Below are positions 1 through 6,281 of a stretch of 10,631 bases of DNA, in pieces (the first letter of the stretch is position 1; the number at the start of each line of letters is the position of its first letter). This DNA is from Ignavibacteriaceae bacterium (lineage in GTDB: Bacteria; Bacteroidota; Ignavibacteria; Ignavibacteriales; Ignavibacteriaceae), in NCBI GenBank assembly GCA_013388525.1, contig JACAFA010000280.1, positions 1 to 10,631 on the forward strand, read 5' to 3'. A program made the translations under genes and the position numbers. The notes under the pieces were generated by a model, which worked only from the letters and a program-made list of their open reading frames with translations, was not told where the DNA came from and ran no database searches.

Positions 1-14
1 ACCCACGTATCACC

Positions 15-725
15 TTACTCGGGAACGTGAACTAAGAAATATTTTTTTGCAGATTTTCCAATTGATACAGCTTCCTTCATTGTCATATGCATATCATCGG
101 GAGTTTCGTCATCGTGCCCTGCTTCCAGCACTGCAAGATCAGCGTTCCGGGCATGAGTTGCAAGTTCTTCACAGTAAGAAGTATCGCCGCCATAGCAAAT
201 TGTCATTCCATCAAAAATAAAATTGTAACCAAGTGCAGGCACCTGCCTTGTTTTTCCTGTTGACAAATGTTCTTTGTGAATTACCGGAAAGGGCTTAACT
301 GTAATATTGTTTGTGGTAAACCCGCTAGTTTTTTTAATTGTTTTAAGATTTATCTTATAAGTAATCGAACGGGAATAAACTTTTTTAAAAGCATTGTAAA
401 TACTTTCAATCTCAACACAGCCATCGGGATAATGTATATTAAGCGGAGACTTCTTTTGCATCACACGTAAATAAGTAAGCAGTGACCAAACACCACCGAC
501 ATGATCATGATGACCGTGAGTAATAAAAACGTCAGAAATTTCCAATAATTTTTTTACACCTATTTCCTTGTTAAGATCTCTTAGTATTCCATCACCAGGG
601 TCAATAACATAATTCGCATTACCGGCTTTAAGCAATATTCCGGTTGCAATATTTGGAATAGAACAGAAAATTTTTATGGAGAAATCTTTTTTCTTCCAGT
701 GAAGAGGGTATTTGTGTTCTGTCAT
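15..725 (-). CDS. MBL-fold metallo-hydrolase, RNase Z-like
   Basis: A 236-residue cytoplasmic metallo-beta-lactamase-fold protein with no signal peptide or membrane segment. The metal-binding motif THGHHDHVGG lies at residues 69-78 (H70, H72, D74, H75). A further histidine follows at H150 (PVIH), the bridging aspartate at D181 (YGGDT), then H213 (HMT) and H233 near the C-terminus (LVHVPE). The order, and the late HMTxxEA segment, resemble RNase Z/arylsulfatase-like members rather than glyoxalase II. The flexible arm of true tRNase Z is not evident and the protein ends right after the last histidine, so tRNA processing is not assured. The substrate cannot be read from sequence. Its ATG overlaps the stop of the upstream fur-like gene by four bases (ATGA), so the two are probably translated together, placing it at the 3' end of the iron operon. 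Confidence 0.88.
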   Translation of the reverse strand: MTEHKYPLHWKKKDFSIKIFCSIPNIATGILLKAGNANYVIDPGDGILRDLNKEIGVKKLLEISDVFITHGHHDHVGGVWSLLTYLRVMQKKSPLNIHYPDGCVEIESIYNAFKKVYSRSITYKINLKTIKKTSGFTTNNITVKPFPVIHKEHLSTGKTRQVPALGYNFIFDGMTICYGGDTSYCEELATHARNADLAVLEAGHDDETPDDMHMTMKEAVSIGKSAKKYFLVHVPE

Positions 726-1177
726 TTTTCTCTGGCTTGTTTACATTTTTTTGGATCTTTGCATCGTGCGAAAATGTTAAATGAATAACTCTCAAAGTTA
801 AAACCTAAATCTTCGCTTATTTCTTCAGGAAGCTGTTTAATCCTTGGGTCCGCAAATTCAACTATCTTTCCGCAATCAACACAGATCAGATGATCGTGCA
901 CCTGCCTTTTAAAGCTGCTTTCAAAACGATTAACGTTATCACCAAAATTTCTTTTTGACAACAACTCACATTGAGCAAGAAGCTCGAGAGTCTTATAAAC
1001 AGTTGCGCGTGATACTCTCGAATTAGAATTTTTCATAAGGATATAAAGATCATCGGCGCCGAAATGTCCGTCATATTCAAGCGCTGCTTCCAGCACTTCA
1101 AATCTTTCGGGTGTAATTCTGTTCTTACCAGCTTTCAGAAAGTTCCTGAATATTTCTTCTGCTTGTTTATTTTTCAC
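722..1177 (-). CDS. fur: Fur-family metal-responsive repressor
   Basis: A 151-residue Fur-family protein. The N-terminal winged helix spans about residues 8-85, with recognition helix SRVSRATVYKTLELL (52-66). The dimerisation/metal domain follows: H38, E86 (RFE), HDH at 94-96 followed by LICVDCGKIVEF, with structural-zinc pairs C99/C102 and C139/C145. The HDHLICxDCGK block matches classical Fur better than PerR or Zur, and its place behind feoAB fits ferrous-iron sensing; the metal is inferred, not proven. The C139-C145 spacing is one residue wider than in Escherichia coli Fur. The start is a GTG with no clear Shine-Dalgarno; no ATG lies upstream before an in-frame stop. It follows feoB by 87 bases with no obvious terminator, so co-transcription is likely and would make a feedback loop. 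Its ATGA stop region starts the downstream hydrolase. Confidence 0.88.
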   Translation of the reverse strand: MKNKQAEEIFRNFLKAGKNRITPERFEVLEAALEYDGHFGADDLYILMKNSNSRVSRATVYKTLELLAQCELLSKRNFGDNVNRFESSFKRQVHDHLICVDCGKIVEFADPRIKQLPEEISEDLGFNFESYSFNIFARCKDPKKCKQAREK

Positions 1178-1264
1178 AAATAGTTTAATCTGATTTATGT
1201 TTCAAAAAAATATGATTGCCCAAAGCACCTGCAAAATAAAGATTTTTAAATATGAAATAAATGA

Positions 1265-3307
1265 TTATTGAATTCCAAAGAATCTTAGTCCATTTACTGT
1301 TATAAAAGTCATCAGGTATGCAACAGATGTAAAAATAAAAACCTGTAGTAAAGGGATTTTCCAGCTTCCTGTTTCCTTTTTCGATACAGCAACGGTTGAA
1401 AGACATTGCAGTGCAAAAATAAAAAATACTATCAAACCCGTTGAGGTTGCAACTGTAAACAATTTTTCTCCTGTAGCTTCAATCTTTGCATTCCTGAGCG
1501 AAGTGAGCAATGTACTGCTCTCTTCGTCATCTTCAGAAGTAACTTTAAAAGTTAAAGCCAGTGAAGACACAAATACTTCGCGAGCTGCAAAAGCTGAGAT
1601 TAGTGAGACTCCAATTCTCCAATCCATTCCGATTGGAGTCATAAATGGTTGAATTACTTTTCCTAAGTCTGCTGCAAAGGAATGCTCCAATCTTTCAGCA
1701 CGTTCAAGATTTTGAATTTGTTCAGTGGTTAGCCCGGCACTTTCAACTACTGGATTAATATTAGGGAAAAAAGTCAGGAACCATAACACAAGTGAAAATC
1801 CAAGAATCATAGGACCAGCTCTCAAAATATATTCTTTGGAACTGTTGTACGTGTGGCTAATTACAGAACTTAATTTTGGTATTTTGTAAGAAGGAAGTTC
1901 AAGAATAAATGATGAAGAGCTATCATCATTAAAAATTCTTTTTGAAAATTTGTTAATTATCCATGCAACAACAATCGAACTTACTGTGCTGAACAAATAA
2001 ATGCCTCCCAACAAAATTCCACCCAGCCACGGTTTGTCTCTTGGAATAAGATAAGCGATTAGCAGTGCATAAACAGGTAATCTTGCACTACAGCTCATCA
2101 AAGGTATGATGAAAATAGTAAACAATCTTTCCTTCCTGTTAGGAATTGTTCTGGCAGCGATCATCGCGGGAATAGCACAGGCAAATCCTGACAGCATTGG
2201 AACGAACGATCTTCCGTTTAATCCAATTTTAGATAACGGTTTATCAATCAGCATAGCACCGCGGGCAAGGTAGCCAGTATCTTCTAATAATCCGAGTATT
2301 AAAAACAAAATTATTATCTGAGGAACGTAAACCAGAACTGAACCTGTACCTGAAATTATCCCATCGGAGACTAAAAATGTAAACCATCCCTGATCGAAAT
2401 TTTCAATTACCAGCGTGTTGAGATTTGCGAATAATTCATCTACCAGATTCATCAACGGTTGAGCAAGCCAGAAAATGCTTGTGAAAATCATTCCCATCAC
2501 CAGTAGAAAAATTAAAATACCCCAGAACCTATGAAGTAATATCCTGTCTATTTTTAAGGTGAGTTGATCCGGAGAAAATCCATTATTAGTAAAATCATTT
2601 TGAAGAACTTTCAACTCACTATTTGCAGATTTCAGATTTATTTTATCACCAGAGTGAGAAATAATTGGCTCGTAAACCCGGTCAACAATGCTTTCAATTT
2701 CTGCAAAGGTTGTTACCAAATCTTTTTTATCATGAAGAGTTGAATAAGGAATAATATTTCTTTTATCTGATTTTTTAATTGCTGACAAATTTGTATTAAT
2801 AACTTCTATTAATTTTTCTACTCCTTGTTTCGACCTTCCGTTGACTACAACTACATCACATTTTAGTTCATCGCTTAATTTATTTTCAGAAACCCTTAAT
2901 CCACGTTTTGATAAAAGATCAGTCATTGTGATAACAATTATCACTTTAAATCCGGAACTTATAAGCTGCATAGGAAGCAATAAGTGCCGGGATAACTGGC
3001 AGGCATCAATTGTGCTTACAATCAAATCCGGAATTCCAAGTCTTGGGTGAGAATACAATGATTCAATGGTAACTTTCTCATCAATAGATTCGGGCAGAAG
3101 ACTAACAATTCCCGGTGAATCCAGCAACTCAGCTTTGATATTATACTTAGGTTGGAATTTACTCGTATAGTACTCGACTGTTGAGCCGGGGTAATTTACA
3201 GTTTTGTAATTTTTGCCGCTGAGGATGTTAAATAGGGTAGTTTTACCTGAATTCGGAGGTCCTATTAGTGTAATTAAAGGGACCTTAGTGGAAGTGGAGG
3301 TGCTCAT
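1265..3307 (-). CDS. feoB: Ferrous iron transport protein B (GTPase-permease)
   Basis: FeoB imports Fe(II) across the inner membrane. I start it at the ATG overlapping the feoA stop (ATGA), giving 680 residues; a TTG 15 bases further upstream is also in frame. The G domain has G1 GPPNSGKT (16-23), a G2 region NYPGSTVE, and G3 DSPG (63-66). G4 reads TMTD (127-130) where FeoB normally has NxxD, and G5 reads NGR (156-158) where SA(R/K) is usual. The permease begins near residue 255 with many hydrophobic helices. It includes the paired Gate motifs GFACAIPAM (Cys377) and MSCSARLPVY (Cys406), and ends with the conserved QCLSTVAV...ETGSWK segment, so it is full length. Family and role are secure; the G4/G5 changes suggest altered nucleotide preference, which is inference. 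Confidence 0.95.
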   Translation of the reverse strand: MSTSTSTKVPLITLIGPPNSGKTTLFNILSGKNYKTVNYPGSTVEYYTSKFQPKYNIKAELLDSPGIVSLLPESIDEKVTIESLYSHPRLGIPDLIVSTIDACQLSRHLLLPMQLISSGFKVIIVITMTDLLSKRGLRVSENKLSDELKCDVVVVNGRSKQGVEKLIEVINTNLSAIKKSDKRNIIPYSTLHDKKDLVTTFAEIESIVDRVYEPIISHSGDKINLKSANSELKVLQNDFTNNGFSPDQLTLKIDRILLHRFWGILIFLLVMGMIFTSIFWLAQPLMNLVDELFANLNTLVIENFDQGWFTFLVSDGIISGTGSVLVYVPQIIILFLILGLLEDTGYLARGAMLIDKPLSKIGLNGRSFVPMLSGFACAIPAMIAARTIPNRKERLFTIFIIPLMSCSARLPVYALLIAYLIPRDKPWLGGILLGGIYLFSTVSSIVVAWIINKFSKRIFNDDSSSSFILELPSYKIPKLSSVISHTYNSSKEYILRAGPMILGFSLVLWFLTFFPNINPVVESAGLTTEQIQNLERAERLEHSFAADLGKVIQPFMTPIGMDWRIGVSLISAFAAREVFVSSLALTFKVTSEDDEESSTLLTSLRNAKIEATGEKLFTVATSTGLIVFFIFALQCLSTVAVSKKETGSWKIPLLQVFIFTSVAYLMTFITVNGLRFFGIQ

Positions 3308-3525
3308 TTTAGTTTGATGCAATGAGCTTCGCTTCTTCTTAAAGATATTAATGTTCCTCTTATTGAAATAGCAATAGGATCATTGAAAAGAGATTTATTG
3401 ATTAGTTCAATTATTTGACCTGGAGTAAAGCCGTGTTCTATAATTCTCTTGCTTGACGGATGGGAGAAATCAATTTCTGCTATTATTCCTTGTTCTTTAT
3501 AGTTTAAATCTGCAGCCGTTCGCAT
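3304..3525 (-). CDS. feoA: Ferrous iron transport protein A
   Basis: A small cytoplasmic SH3-like partner of FeoB. Starting at the ATG at 3523-3525 it has 73 residues, the usual FeoA length. The frame stays open to a GTG at 3576, but the extra 17 residues are not FeoA-like, and that GTG falls between the predicted -35 and -10 elements, so I reject the longer form. Family marks are the opening G-x-I-x-x-I, the helix KRIIEHGFTPGQIIELI (about 27-43, matching RLxxxGhxPGxxIxV), NDPIAISIRG (48-57), and the closing LRRSEAHCIKL (62-72, matching LRxxEAxxIxV). It is the first gene of the operon and overlaps feoB by four bases. Confidence 0.92.
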   Translation of the reverse strand: MRTAADLNYKEQGIIAEIDFSHPSSKRIIEHGFTPGQIIELINKSLFNDPIAISIRGTLISLRRSEAHCIKLK

Positions 3526-3549
3526 TTTTTTATCGCTTTGAATATTATT

Positions 3550-3562
3550 TAGATTTAGTCTA
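3550..3562. promoter_or_regulatory. Possible operator at the feoA transcription start
   Basis: TAGA-N5-TCTA is an inverted repeat at the predicted start point of the feo operon, inside the wider stretch TTTAGATTTAGTCTACA (3548-3564). Placement over +1 suits a repressor. The half-sites resemble DtxR/MntR-type boxes more than a classical Fur box, which is odd given the Fur-like gene in the operon. It is short and AT-rich, so chance is possible. Confidence 0.25.
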
Positions 3563-3566
3563 CATA

Positions 3567-3595
3567 AAAATAACACTACTTATCAATAATGTCAA
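3567..3595 (-). promoter_or_regulatory. Predicted promoter of the feoA-feoB-fur operon
   Basis: On the minus strand there is a perfect -35 box TTGACA (3590-3595), a 17-base spacer, and a -10 box TATTTT (3567-3572, four of six consensus bases). Transcription would begin near 3560, about 35 bases before the feoA ATG. The spacer contains TTAT-TG-ATAA (3580-3589), a short palindrome that could be part of an operator. I see no full 19-base Fur box. Bacteroidota-type sigma factors often use other sequences, so this depends on the host. Confidence 0.5.
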
Positions 3596-3691
3596 TTAAC
3601 TAATTGAAGAAATAGATAGAAATCACATTTTAGCTAAATTTATTTATTGAATTAGAATATTTAATAAGGTTGATACCTCGGCATAATAATT

Positions 3692-3715
3692 GTCTTTTTA
3701 GCAATCTAAAAACAC
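3692..3715. promoter_or_regulatory. Palindrome upstream of the histidine kinase
   Basis: TTTTTAG-CAAT-CTAAAAA (3695-3712) is a perfect 7-base inverted repeat around a 4-base centre. It extends to GT...AC on each side after one C/C mismatch. It ends about 18 bases before the GTG of the kinase gene, where a repressor site or a small 5' leader hairpin could act. It is also 120-150 bases from the divergent feo promoter. No T-run follows on either strand, so it is not a usual terminator. Confidence 0.35.
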
Positions 3716-3733
3716 TTTTAAAAGAATCGAATA

Positions 3734-5374
3734 GTGGGAAATAATAGTAATCTTCATAGCGTACAAAACCATTTTGAGGATATATCCATTCGGGTAAATG
3801 GTGACCATGATCAGGTTTTTTACAAATATGATTTTCAAAATGAAATGTTTCAGTTCATAACGCCTTCAGTTGAAGAATTACTCGGTTATAATACTAATCA
3901 GTTAAATAAAGTTGGTTTCAATAATCTGATCAGAAACCAGTGTGTGGAAAGAAAAAACTCTTATTCTATTTCCGAGAATGGTTTTAACAGCCAGATTGAA
4001 GAAAGTTTACTTACTTATTTAGTTGAAACAAAAAATGGTGATTATAAATGGATTGAGGATAATTCTTTTACAATCTGTGATAGTAATAATAATAAAATTA
4101 CAAAATTTGGTATTCTAAAAGATATTGGCGCCCTGATACGTGAAGAAAAACTTAAACAAATTATTTCTGAAATACTTGAGGCAGCAAATTCAGAAAAAAA
4201 TCTGAGCGAACTTTTTAAGTTTATTCATTCATGTATAAAAAAATTAATGAAGGCTGATAATTTTTATATTGCTTATTACCAAAAGGATTCAGCGTTACTA
4301 ACATTCCCGTATTTTGTAGATGAAGAGGATACTGATTCTTCATCAAAAAAACTTGGTAAAGGACTTACCGAATATGTATTAAGAACCGGAAAGTCAGCAC
4401 TTGTTGATTTGCAGATGGACGAAGAGTTGAGAAGGAGAGGTGAAATTGAATTGATTGGACCACAATCACCAATTTGGTTGGGTGTCCCTTTGAAGATAGT
4501 TGATAAAACCATTGGTGTTATGGTGGTTCAGGATTACAACAATCCAAACACTTATACAGTTACTGAACAGGAAATTCTTGATGTCATTTCGTATCCTATC
4601 TCCAGAGCCATCGAAAGAAAAATGGTTGAGGAAGAAAGAGAGGATTTAATTGTCCAGTTGAAAGAAATGAATCGATCAAAAGATCAGTTATTTTCATTGA
4701 TATCTCATGACCTGAGAGCACCATTTAACTCATTGTTAGGTTTTGCTGAAATTTTAACAACAGAGTTCGAATCTCTAACTCACAGAGATATTAAAGAATA
4801 TATTAATGTTATCAATGATTCGTCAAGAACACTTTATGGAATGACTACTAACTTACTTCATTACTCAAGATTACAATTGAACAAGTTTGACTATCTACCA
4901 GAAAAACTTGTTCTTCATGAGATTATCACTTCTGCTTTAGATGTACTCAAATTCAGAATCAGAAAGAAAGAAATTTCGATTAAGACAGAATTAGGAAAAG
5001 ATGATAAAATTCTGGGCGATGAAGAAATGATCAGAATTACATTTGAAAATTTAATAGCCAATGCAATAAAATATTCTAACAGTGGAAGCGTTGTTAAGAT
5101 TTGTACAGAAAAAATAACTTCAGAGAATGGAGAATCTTCTGCAATACAAATCAGCATATCTGACGAAGGAGTTGGCTTAAGCAATGAAGATCAGGAAAAA
5201 ATTAAAAATGGTGAAATGTTTTCTACACCCGGCACAAATAAAGAAGCAGGCTCAGGTTTAGGTTTGCTGATAGTGCAAAAATATATTGCTCTCAACAGAG
5301 GGAAATTTGAAATAATAAGTAAAGAAGGAGAGGGAACCACAATTTTAATAACTTTTCCTGCACTAAAAACTTAA
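3734..5374 (+). CDS. Soluble PAS-GAF sensor histidine kinase
   Basis: A 546-residue two-component sensor kinase with no signal peptide or transmembrane helix, so it should sense a cytoplasmic cue. A PAS domain occupies about residues 25-133 (ITPSVEELLGY; GDYKWIEDNSF). A GAF domain spans about 153-295 (LGKGLTEYVLRTGKSALV; WLGVPLKIVDKTIGVMVV), followed by a short coiled linker. HisKA carries the phospho-acceptor His325 in SHDLRAPF. HATPase_c has the N-box FENLIANAIKYSN (437-449), G1 DEGVG (477-481) and G2 GSGLGL (506-511), all intact, so the kinase should be active. No response regulator is adjacent, making it an orphan. The ligands of the PAS and GAF domains cannot be read from the sequence. 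The start is GTG; an in-frame stop only 12 bases upstream leaves little choice, and there is no clear Shine-Dalgarno. It diverges from the feo operon. Confidence 0.92.
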   Translation: MGNNSNLHSVQNHFEDISIRVNGDHDQVFYKYDFQNEMFQFITPSVEELLGYNTNQLNKVGFNNLIRNQCVERKNSYSISENGFNSQIEESLLTYLVETKNGDYKWIEDNSFTICDSNNNKITKFGILKDIGALIREEKLKQIISEILEAANSEKNLSELFKFIHSCIKKLMKADNFYIAYYQKDSALLTFPYFVDEEDTDSSSKKLGKGLTEYVLRTGKSALVDLQMDEELRRRGEIELIGPQSPIWLGVPLKIVDKTIGVMVVQDYNNPNTYTVTEQEILDVISYPISRAIERKMVEEEREDLIVQLKEMNRSKDQLFSLISHDLRAPFNSLLGFAEILTTEFESLTHRDIKEYINVINDSSRTLYGMTTNLLHYSRLQLNKFDYLPEKLVLHEIITSALDVLKFRIRKKEISIKTELGKDDKILGDEEMIRITFENLIANAIKYSNSGSVVKICTEKITSENGESSAIQISISDEGVGLSNEDQEKIKNGEMFSTPGTNKEAGSGLGLLIVQKYIALNRGKFEIISKEGEGTTILITFPALKT

Positions 5375-5624
5375 TATTGATTTCACTTTATAAGAGCTTA
5401 AAGCAGAGTATTTATCGGTAATTTTTACTTGAATTTCTCATTTTGACAAATAATTTTTTCATTCAAGTTTCGCAAAGCAGTTCATCATAGTCAAATAAAA
5501 TTGAAAAAATCAGTCCAATAAAATATTTATCAATTTGCAGTAGCCTGAAAAGCCAATAATCGCTCATTTCTTATTTATTTCATAAAACCAACTTAATATC
5601 ATCTGAGATTTACAGCTATTTTTT

Positions 5625-5644
5625 TCTTGGTTCAATTACCGAGA
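5625..5644 (+). terminator. Weak stem-loop, possible terminator of the kinase gene
   Basis: TCTTGGT-TCAATT-ACCGAGA forms a 7-base stem (one G-U pair) with a 6-base loop, followed by TTATCATTTTT. The stem is short, the T-run is interrupted, and it sits about 250 bases after the kinase stop, so termination is only a possibility. Confidence 0.25.
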
Positions 5645-5665
5645 TTATCATTTTTAATACACGCT

Positions 5666-5711
5666 TCGGTTGAAAATAGTGGCATTGAATATGTTAAATA
5701 ACATCGGTTGA
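5666..5711 (+). promoter_or_regulatory. Direct repeat plus palindrome upstream of the two-gene module
   Basis: The 8-mer TCGGTTGA occurs at 5666-5673 and again at 5704-5711, 38 bases apart. Between them, abutting the second copy, is a perfect inverted repeat ATGTTA-AA-TAACAT (5691-5704). The cluster ends about 30 bases before the start codon at 5743, where promoter and operator elements are expected. A TTGAAA (5670-5675) followed after 18 bases by TTAAAT could be a weak promoter. The binding protein is unknown. Confidence 0.35.
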
Positions 5712-5731
5712 GTTTTTCAAAATTATAACTT

Positions 5732-5736
5732 AGGAG
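5732..5736 (+). promoter_or_regulatory. Strong Shine-Dalgarno site AGGAG
   Basis: AGGAG lies 6 bases before the ATG at 5743. It is the clearest ribosome-binding site in the window, where most genes lack one, and it fixes the start of the 177-residue protein. It suggests efficient translation of this small protein relative to its large downstream partner, which has none. Confidence 0.75.
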
Positions 5737-5742
5737 TTAAAA

Positions 5743-6276
5743 ATGGAGATCGGAAAGATTGCATTTCTGGAGACATATGCGCTCGAAGACAATGGTGGTA
5801 TAATGGGAGCCATATTAGTTACCGATGCAGAAACAAAACCTCTGGAGTTCAGAGTTACTGCGCCAATAAAACCAACAGGATTTCAAAAAACACTTTATGG
5901 AGATGTTCTTCTCGAGCACATTCTTGTGGAATTAATTTCTGTGCCTTTACTAAATGCAATTAATGAACAAGTTGATTTGATCTTAGTTAAAGATCCTTTT
6001 TTCCTTGGTGCAAATAATAAGCAGGGCGTTAGGGTGGTAAGAGTATTTAATGAGGGAGACGGTAAATCCAGAGTAAGTACAAAATCGGAACCTCTTTCCT
6101 TTGCTGGCAATGGCGCCGGTAAAGTAATGATTGAAACTTCTAAAAAATTTGAAGCCGAGATAGTTCCAATAAAGGAACAATTGAACAAACTTGCTGAGAG
6201 CCGCAATTTGCTTGAACCATTTGAAAGGCTTCGAATTGCCTGTGAACAGGTTCACCAGCAAAAATCGATCGAATAA
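5743..6276 (+). CDS. Conserved-looking protein of unknown function, first gene of pseudo-helicase module
   Basis: A 177-residue soluble protein that I do not recognise as a named family. The N-terminal half alternates strands and helices. It carries a dense, conserved-looking motif at residues 19-53: GIMGAILVTD, then KPLEFRVT, then PIKPT, Q48 and LYG. A strand-like VDLILVKDPFFL (77-88) follows. The C-terminal third (140-172) is a charged amphipathic helix that could mediate protein contact. There are no cysteine pairs, nucleotide-binding loop, signal peptide or membrane segment. It has the best Shine-Dalgarno of the window and is followed after 5 bases by the 907-residue SNF2/Mrr-like gene, so the two are almost surely co-transcribed and probably work together. 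The partnership is inferred from spacing alone. Confidence 0.85.
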   Translation: MEIGKIAFLETYALEDNGGIMGAILVTDAETKPLEFRVTAPIKPTGFQKTLYGDVLLEHILVELISVPLLNAINEQVDLILVKDPFFLGANNKQGVRVVRVFNEGDGKSRVSTKSEPLSFAGNGAGKVMIETSKKFEAEIVPIKEQLNKLAESRNLLEPFERLRIACEQVHQQKSIE

Positions 6277-6281
6277 TTTAA

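Larger units (their letters stand above)
5375..5742. other. 368-base intergenic region, no gene seen
   Basis: An AT-rich stretch between the histidine kinase and the 177-residue protein gene. I find no plausible coding frame, tRNA or recognisable RNA family. It contains a weak CTTTA/TAAAG hairpin just after the kinase stop (5386-5403). There is also an 8-base inverted repeat, ACTTGAAT at 5427-5434 and ATTCAAGT at 5461-5468, with a 26-base loop. A stem-loop lies at 5625-5644. The last 80 bases hold a direct repeat and a palindrome that probably belong to the promoter of the downstream module. Confidence 0.6.

Noticed and set aside
1185..1406. 73-codon minus-strand frame across the feoB end and the feoB-fur gap
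   Set aside because: Most of it overlaps the conserved FeoB C-terminus in another frame, and it has no recognisable domain.
3308..3322. TTG start for FeoB, five residues upstream
   Set aside because: The ATG that overlaps the feoA stop as ATGA is the more likely coupled start, and the extra residues carry no FeoB feature.
3526..3576. N-terminal extension of FeoA to a GTG at 3576
   Set aside because: It would overlap the promoter elements and adds residues that do not match FeoA. The ATG at 3525 gives the family's normal length.
5386..5403. CTTTA/TAAAG hairpin as terminator of the kinase gene
   Set aside because: Only five AT-rich pairs, an 8-base loop and no T-run directly after it.
5681..5695. 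Possible sigma-54 promoter (TGGCA ... TT) before the 177-residue gene
   Set aside because: The GG is followed ten bases later by GT rather than the needed GC, so the -12 element fails. No enhancer-binding regulator is nearby.
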